Origin: an uncultured Campylobacter sp.
Lineage (GTDB): Bacteria; Campylobacterota; Campylobacteria; Campylobacterales; Campylobacteraceae
Reading direction: 5' to 3'
DNA: 10,954 bases
Assembly (NCBI GenBank): GCA_947090385.1
Contig: CAMUNZ010000039.1
Location: forward strand, 1 to 10,954
Shown here: one piece after another, positions 7,762 to 10,954 of the stretch
How the letters are laid out: every line of letters begins with the position of its first letter
How positions within the stretch are numbered: position 1 is the stretch's first letter
Program-made: the position numbers and the translations under genes
Notes under the pieces: generated by a model
Told to the model about the DNA's origin: nothing
Database searches by the model: none
What the model saw: only the letters and a program-made list of their open reading frames with translations

Positions 7762-8312
7762 AACATCAATTAAGATTTGTTGGTGTCGGCGGACAGGGCG
7801 TCATTTTAGCTGGTGAAATTTTAGCGGCTGCAAAAATAGCTGAAAATGGCTATGGAGTTAAAGCCTCAACTTATACTTCTCAAGTTCGTGGCGGTCCGAC
7901 AAAAGTTGATATTATTTTGGACGACGATGAAATTTTGTATCCTTACGCAAATGAAGGCGAAATAGATTTTATGCTTGCAACTGCGCAAAATAGTTTTAAT
8001 ACTTTTAAAGATGGCGTAAAAAATGGCGGAATTGTAGTTATTGAGCCAAATTTGGTAAAACCTAGCAAGGATGATTATAAAAGATGGAAAATTTATGAAA
8101 TTCCTATAATTTCGATAGCAAAAGATGAAGTTGGAAATGTAATAACTCAAAGCGTTGTTGCGCTTGGGATTGCTGTAAAATTTACAAATGTTATGGATGA
8201 AAAAATCGTTTTGGATAGAATGCTTGCCACAGTTCCTGAAAAAACTAGATCGTTAAATCAAAAAGCATATGAACTTGGATTAAAGTATGCTGAAATTGCT
8301 ATAAAAAAATAA
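7758..8312 (+). CDS. oorC: 2-oxoglutarate:acceptor oxidoreductase, gamma subunit
   Basis: A 184-residue gamma subunit of OOR, equivalent to the gamma domain of other 2-oxoacid oxidoreductases, a Rossmann-like part of the core complex involved in CoA binding or assembly. The N-terminal glycine motif is FVGVGGQGVILAGEIL (7-22), followed by the signature TYTSQVRGGPTKVDIIL (38-54), then YPYANEGEIDFMLA and ITQSVVALGIAVKFT in the C-terminal half. Length is normal. GGAGG at the end of oorB serves as ribosome site, and the start codon overlaps the oorB stop (ATGA). It is the last gene of the contiguous block. The following 112 bp are extremely A+T-rich and show no convincing intrinsic terminator, so some read-through into fldA is possible. 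Confidence 0.94.
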   Translation: MKHQLRFVGVGGQGVILAGEILAAAKIAENGYGVKASTYTSQVRGGPTKVDIILDDDEILYPYANEGEIDFMLATAQNSFNTFKDGVKNGGIVVIEPNLVKPSKDDYKRWKIYEIPIISIAKDEVGNVITQSVVALGIAVKFTNVMDEKIVLDRMLATVPEKTRSLNQKAYELGLKYAEIAIKK

Positions 8313-8339
8313 ATTTTAAACTTTTTAGAGTGAGAAATT

Positions 8340-8345
8340 TATAAT
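8340..8345 (+). promoter_or_regulatory. Candidate -10 element for fldA
   Basis: A TATAAT in the oorC-fldA gap predicts a start near 8352 and a leader of about 73 nt. A second, weaker TATAAA at 8397-8402 would give a leader of about 16 nt still carrying the AAAGGA ribosome site. With no -35 consensus and this base composition, the two cannot be ranked from sequence alone. Confidence 0.4.
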
Positions 8346-8424
8346 TTTTTTATTTTATTTTGATATTTTTATGTTTAAATTTTTAAATTTTGAAAATATA
8401 AAATTTTAATATGAAAGGAATAAA

Positions 8425-8907
8425 ATGAGTGTAGGAATTTTTTATGGTAGCAAACAAGGCGCTACAAAAGCAGTTTGTGAATTTGTAGCAAGTGAGTTGG
8501 ATGCGAAAATTTTTGATATCAAAGATACAAAAACTGAAGAGATCGAAAAATTTGATGTTGTTATTTTGGCTAGTTCTTCTTATGGTTTTGGTGAATTGCA
8601 AGATAATTGGAAAGAAAAAATTCATTCTTTATTAAAAGTTGATTTTAAAGATAAAAAAGTTGCTTTAATTGGCGTTGGAAATCAAGAAAGACATCAAGAT
8701 TCTTTTTGCTCTTCGCTAGTTGATTTTTTGCCGTTTTTGAAAAAAACAAATTTGATAGGTTTTGATGATTTAAATGGTTATAGTTTTAAAAAATCATCTT
8801 CTTTTATAAATGGTAAATTTATCGGACTTTGCGTGGATTTTAAAGGTGATGAAAATTGGAAAACTCGTGCTAAAAATTGGTGCGAAAAATTAAAATCTCA
8901 ATTGTAA
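8425..8907 (+). CDS. fldA: Flavodoxin (long-chain, FldA type)
   Basis: A 160-residue FMN-binding electron carrier in the cytoplasm; in this group of bacteria flavodoxin is the accepted acceptor for pyruvate and 2-oxoglutarate oxidoreductases, and it follows oorC directly. The phosphate loop is GIFYGSKQGATKA (4-16). The first flavin loop is ASSSYGFGELQDNW (49-62) and the second GVGNQERHQDSF (83-94); GYSFKKSSSFINGKFIGLCVD (119-138) matches the long-chain C-terminal insertion. Overall it resembles H. pylori FldA throughout. Two flavin-contacting positions are unusual: Tyr53 stands where many flavodoxins have Trp (Anabaena Trp57), and Asn86/His90 replace the usual Asp and stacked Tyr (Anabaena Asp90/Tyr94). 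AAAGGA six bases before the ATG supports the start. It converges on hypA with a hairpin between them. Confidence 0.9.
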   Translation: MSVGIFYGSKQGATKAVCEFVASELDAKIFDIKDTKTEEIEKFDVVILASSSYGFGELQDNWKEKIHSLLKVDFKDKKVALIGVGNQERHQDSFCSSLVDFLPFLKKTNLIGFDDLNGYSFKKSSSFINGKFIGLCVDFKGDENWKTRAKNWCEKLKSQL

Positions 8908-8911
8908 TTTT

Positions 8912-8932
8912 GTGCTAGTTTTAAACTAGCAC
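8912..8932. terminator. Perfect inverted repeat between convergent fldA and hypA
   Basis: GTGCTAG and CTAGCAC form a 7-bp stem around TTTTAAA, extendable to 10 bp with one unpaired base. The repeat begins five bases after the fldA stop and contains the hypA TAA stop (8921-8923). Position and symmetry fit a bidirectional terminator or 3'-end stabiliser for both transcripts. No clear U-run follows on either strand, so factor-independent termination is uncertain. Confidence 0.55.
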
Positions 8933-9265
8933 CAATTGCATAAGATACATATCTTCCCCGTCTATGACTTTTAAATTTTTGCTTTTGCAATTATGACAAA
9001 AAAATTCGTAATCTAAAATTTGAAATTCATTTCCACAATCTTCGCATTTTGCTACAACGTTTTGGACGTTTATTTGTAAAGCTGAATTTTTGCAAATTTG
9101 CGATGTTTCTTTATAAAATTCAAAAGCATTTTCCAATAAATGTGGCTCAATTCCGCTTAATTTTCCCACTTTTATAATAATTTTTTCGCAACTTTTAGCG
9201 CCATTTTTTAATGCATTTTTTTCACAAAGATTTATTAAATCTACGACAATTGATAATTCGTGCAT
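8921..9265 (-). CDS. hypA: Hydrogenase/urease nickel incorporation protein HypA
   Basis: A 114-residue nickel metallochaperone that acts with HypB to load Ni into [NiFe]-hydrogenase, and in some relatives urease. The N-terminal MHE (Met1-His2-Glu3) is the nickel-binding motif, so the start is certain. The structural zinc site is the pair CEDC (Cys74, Cys77) and CHNC (Cys90, Cys93). IIIKVGKLSGIEPHLLENAFEF (29-50) and a C-terminal GEDMYLMQLV are typical of the family, as is the length. AAGGA about seven bases upstream supports translation. It begins 19 bases after the hspR stop on the same strand with no obvious promoter between, suggesting cotranscription with the cbpA-hspR heat-shock pair rather than with hydrogenase genes. 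The stop codon lies in the hairpin shared with fldA. Confidence 0.94.
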   Translation of the reverse strand: MHELSIVVDLINLCEKNALKNGAKSCEKIIIKVGKLSGIEPHLLENAFEFYKETSQICKNSALQINVQNVVAKCEDCGNEFQILDYEFFCHNCKSKNLKVIDGEDMYLMQLVLV

Positions 9266-9284
9266 TTGTTTTCCTTAGATGTTT

Positions 9285-9668
9285 TTATGATTTTTCTTCA
9301 TAAAATATCAGATCAAATTTTTCTTCTCTTTTTATAAGCGAGTTGCTTTTTTTATTTGATTTTGTATTTTTTTCTAAAATTTTTACTTTTTTTTCAAGCT
9401 CTGCAATCTTGTTTTCAAGCTCTAAAACTTGTTTTTTAAGTCTAATTATCACATCAACTCCAGCTAAATTTATTCCTAAATCTCTTGTTAAATTTAAAAT
9501 CATTTTGATTTTATTTACATCTTGTTCGCTGTAAAGTCGCATTTTTCCATCTGTTCTGCTTGGTTTTATAAGTCCTTCTCTTTCGTATTGCCTTAAAGTT
9601 TGTGGATGTATATTTAAAACTTTTGCGACAACGCTTATCAAATAAACTGGTTCATCGTAATTATGCAT
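9285..9668 (-). CDS. hspR: HspR, MerR-family heat-shock repressor
   Basis: A 127-residue DNA-binding repressor of chaperone genes. The MerR-type helix-turn-helix spans about residues 8-35 (VYLISVVAKVLNIHPQTLRQYER, then EGLIKPSR), and the wing is GKMRLYSEQDV (41-51). TRDLGINLAGVDVII (61-75) is the characteristic HspR continuation, followed by a heptad-like coiled coil (about 76-101) for dimerisation and a Lys-rich tail. No effector-binding domain or metal-binding cysteines are present, as expected for HspR. It lies 14 bases after the cbpA stop with GAAGGA as ribosome site, reproducing the cbpA-hspR arrangement known from Campylobacter and Helicobacter. There HspR binds HAIR-type operators and represses its own operon plus other chaperone operons; the matching site here is at 10581-10601. 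In H. pylori CbpA modulates HspR binding. Confidence 0.95.
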   Translation of the reverse strand: MHNYDEPVYLISVVAKVLNIHPQTLRQYEREGLIKPSRTDGKMRLYSEQDVNKIKMILNLTRDLGINLAGVDVIIRLKKQVLELENKIAELEKKVKILEKNTKSNKKSNSLIKREEKFDLIFYEEKS

Positions 9669-9682
9669 TTTTCCTTCTTTTG

Positions 9683-10531
9683 TTATAAATTTTTTTCTAA
9701 AATTTCTTTGAAATTTGGATCTAAATTTTCTATATTTGGCAAAATTACATTTGCCGTTAAATATAAATCTCCGTAAATTTTGCTTTTTCTATTTTGAGCC
9801 CCATAACCTTTTAATCTAATTTTTTGCCCATTTTTTGTATTTGGCGAAATTTTTATATTCACAGGATCTTTAAAATTTTCGACTTTTATTTTTCCACCAA
9901 AAAGAGCGGTTTTTAAAGGAATATCTAAATTTTTATACAAATCATCTCCGTCTCTTTTGTAATTTTCATCTTCTGCGATTTTTACCGATAAAATCATATC
10001 TCCAGTTTCATAATTTGATTTTTTCCCTTTTCCTTTGATTCTCATTTTTTCGCCATTTTGTATTCCGGCTGGGATTTTTATTTTTATATTTGATCCATCT
10101 AAATTTAAAGAAATTTCTCCACCTTTAATCGCAGTTTCAAAAGGGATTGTTATATTTGAGTTTAAATCCAAATCATCTTCAAAATCGCTAAATCCGCCAA
10201 AATTTCTATTTTGAGATCTGCCAAAACCAAAATTAGATTTAAAAATTTGACTTAAAATATCATTTAAATCATTCATATTTGCGCGAGAAAAATCTCCAAA
10301 ATTTTGCCCACCGAACATAGAATCGCCGTAAGTATCGTATTGCTTTCTTTTATTTTCATCGCTTAAAATTTCGTATGCTGCGTTTATTTCTTTAAATTTT
10401 TCTTCCGCTCCTGGTTCTTTATTTATATCTGGATGATATTGTCTTGCTAAACGACGATACGCTTTTTTTATATCTTCGTTTGTCGCATTTTTATCGATTC
10501 CAAGAGTTTCGTATAAACTTTTTCCATTCAT
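9683..10531 (-). CDS. cbpA: CbpA, DnaJ-like co-chaperone / curved-DNA-binding protein
   Basis: A 282-residue type II J-domain protein, a cytoplasmic DnaK co-chaperone. The J domain covers about residues 4-70, with YRRLARQYHPDINKE containing the essential HPD (His33-Pro34-Asp35) and FKEINAAYEILSDENKRKQYD. A Gly/Phe/Asn-rich linker follows (about 70-118: FGGQNFGDF, FGFGRSQNRNFGGF). Two substrate-binding beta domains cover about 125-190 (ITIPFETAIKGGEI, IPAGIQNGEKMRIKGKG) and 195-265 (DIPLKTALFGGKI, NTKNGQKIRLKGYG). No CxxCxGxG zinc repeats are present, which separates it from DnaJ itself. GGAG seven bases before the ATG supports the start. It is the first gene of the cbpA-hspR-hypA run and has an extended -10 promoter and HAIR-like operator directly upstream. 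Confidence 0.94.
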   Translation of the reverse strand: MNGKSLYETLGIDKNATNEDIKKAYRRLARQYHPDINKEPGAEEKFKEINAAYEILSDENKRKQYDTYGDSMFGGQNFGDFSRANMNDLNDILSQIFKSNFGFGRSQNRNFGGFSDFEDDLDLNSNITIPFETAIKGGEISLNLDGSNIKIKIPAGIQNGEKMRIKGKGKKSNYETGDMILSVKIAEDENYKRDGDDLYKNLDIPLKTALFGGKIKVENFKDPVNIKISPNTKNGQKIRLKGYGAQNRKSKIYGDLYLTANVILPNIENLDPNFKEILEKNL

Positions 10532-10566
10532 AATTTATCTCCAATAATTTAAAAAAATTGACTTGG

Positions 10567-10572
10567 ATTATA
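10567..10572 (-). promoter_or_regulatory. Extended -10 promoter of cbpA-hspR(-hypA)
   Basis: On the minus strand the sequence reads TGATATAAT, a perfect TATAAT preceded by the extended TGn element. Transcription would begin near 10560, giving a leader of about 29 nt that contains the GGAG ribosome site of cbpA. This is the best-formed promoter in the window, and its -35 region is occupied by the HAIR-like repeat. Confidence 0.75.
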
Positions 10573-10580
10573 TCATAAAA

Positions 10581-10601
10581 GTTTAGTTAAATCAACTCAT
10601 A
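10581..10601. promoter_or_regulatory. HAIR-like inverted repeat, probable HspR operator
   Basis: Read on the minus strand the site is TATGAGT-N7-ACTAAAC. The HAIR consensus bound by HspR proteins is CTTGAGT-N7-ACTCAAG. Each half matches at 5 of 7 positions (10 of 14 overall), the spacer is exactly seven, and the inner AGT/ACT bases are intact. It sits 8 bp upstream of the cbpA -10, covering roughly -21 to -41, so bound HspR would block polymerase. The gene encoding HspR is in the operon it would control, which fits negative autoregulation. Confidence 0.72.
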
Positions 10602-10603
10602 GT

Positions 10604-10954
10604 TTAAGCTTTAGAATTTATTAGAATTTTATTTAAAAATAAATTGTCATAACTTACTATGGAAATATCACTCGGAACCTTAATTTTGTTTTCTCTAAAA
10701 TAATTTAAGAGTCCATAAGAGCTCATATCTAAGAAAGAAAATATGGCACTACTTGACTATCTAGGAAAAACTTTCCTGCAGCATATCCTCCTTCATAAGA
10801 ATAATCTCCATGGATAATGTTTTTAGGGTCGATATAAATATCACGGTTCATACTAGCCTTGATAGCACCAGAAAGTCTCCTAGAGGAGTTGGCAGTAGAC
10901 CTTGGCCCTATAAGCATTCCGTTTTTCCTAAAGCCTCTGTCCAAGAGATAATTC
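10604..10954 (-). pseudogene. Frameshifted, C-terminally shortened remnant of a LacI/GalR-family regulator
   Basis: Two minus-strand frames together read as the ligand-binding core of a LacI-type sugar-responsive repressor. The first enters from the right edge and stops at 10729-10731. It contains YLLDRGFRKNGMLIGPR (family pattern 'hLi.rGhr.IgfI.Gp'), then SRRLSGAIKAS and IIHGDYSYEGGYAAGKFF. The second, open from 10756 to TAA at 10604-10606, continues the domain with SAIFSFLDMSSYGLLNYF and KIKVPSDISIVSYDN (family 'tAif..sD..a.G.l', 'g.kvPeDisivgfDn'). One missing base between about 10732 and 10756 explains the switch. The protein then ends about 15 residues after SYDN, whereas relatives continue some 50 more. 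The DNA-binding domain would lie beyond the window. A hand count gives about 41% G+C at 10741-10920 against about 22% at 10561-10620, and Arg codon AGG is common, unlike the neighbours. A sequencing error causing the shift is possible; the shortened end argues for real decay. Confidence 0.75.

Noticed and set aside
8313..8400. Intrinsic terminator after oorC
   Set aside because: Only A/T-only symmetries such as AAATTT are present; there is no G+C stem, so the composition alone explains them.
7531..8625. Minus-strand ORFs opposite oorB, oorC and fldA
   Set aside because: They are antisense shadows: Phe/Ile/Asn-rich translations with no motif, opposite genes with clear family signatures.
9343..9534. 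Plus-strand 63-codon ORF opposite hspR
   Set aside because: It is antisense to the HspR coiled coil and HTH; its Ser/Phe-rich content is explained by the opposite-strand Lys/Glu codons.
10729..10944. Intact 71-residue gene at the right edge
   Set aside because: The frame continues past its supposed TTG start to the window edge with family-matching residues (YLLDRG...), and the LacI domain continues downstream in another frame, so it is part of a pseudogene and not a small complete gene.
10604..10954. Large internal deletion within the LacI fragment
   Set aside because: I first aligned the edge residues to the first subdomain. Re-reading shows YLLDRGFRKNGMLIGPR aligns continuously with the second-subdomain 'hLi..Gh..I..I.Gp' motif, so only the frameshift and the shortened C-terminus are needed.
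1..10954. CRISPR array, tRNA/rRNA, intact insertion sequence or tandem repeats
   Set aside because: No regularly spaced direct repeats, cloverleaf, transposase motif or terminal inverted repeat was seen in a manual scan of both strands; very short or diverged copies could be missed.

Overview
The window is very A+T-rich and has the gene content and style of a Campylobacter-type member of the Campylobacterota. The evidence is a monomeric (single-chain) NADP isocitrate dehydrogenase next to malate dehydrogenase and a four-subunit OorDABC 2-oxoglutarate oxidoreductase. A long-chain FldA flavodoxin, a cbpA-hspR heat-shock pair and TATAAT-type -10 promoters without clear -35 boxes fit the same group. 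The species cannot be named from the sequence.

Layout from left to right. (1) A minus-strand AsmA/DUF3971-like periplasmic protein (1-1351) runs off the left edge. Its 5' end overlaps, head to head by 41 bp, the 5' end of plus-strand mltG (1311-2264). (2) After a clear TATAAT promoter comes a plus-strand run of respiratory and TCA genes: icd (2351-4528), mdh (4529-5398), a possible 21-residue ORF (5421-5486), then oorD, oorA, oorB and oorC (5479-8312). These genes abut, overlap by 4-8 nt or are separated by short gaps. The succinyl-CoA synthetase genes sucCD, which I recall lying between mdh and oorD in C. jejuni, are absent here. (3) fldA (8425-8907) follows 112 bp later and encodes a plausible electron acceptor for OOR. 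(4) A perfect hairpin separates fldA from the converging minus-strand cluster cbpA-hspR-hypA (10531 down to 8921). (5) Upstream of cbpA lies an extended -10 promoter whose -35 region is covered by a HAIR-like inverted repeat, the expected HspR operator. (6) The right edge (10604-10954, minus) holds a frameshifted, C-terminally shortened remnant of a LacI/GalR-family regulator. Its G+C is visibly higher than that of its surroundings.

How the genes work together. Icd makes 2-oxoglutarate and NADPH, and OorDABC oxidises 2-oxoglutarate to succinyl-CoA. OOR electrons probably pass through the OorD ferredoxin subunit to flavodoxin, and Mdh interconverts malate and oxaloacetate. CbpA and HspR form an autoregulated heat-shock chaperone/repressor module. 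HypA, a nickel metallochaperone for [NiFe]-hydrogenase maturation, appears to be its third gene. MltG cuts nascent peptidoglycan, and the AsmA-like protein probably works in envelope biogenesis.

Most of the window is conventional. The points most worth a second look are the LacI-family remnant ending against the HspR operator, the HAIR-like site itself, the divergent gene overlap, the missing sucCD with a tiny ORF in its place, and the hspR-hypA linkage. I found no tRNA, rRNA, CRISPR array or intact mobile element.
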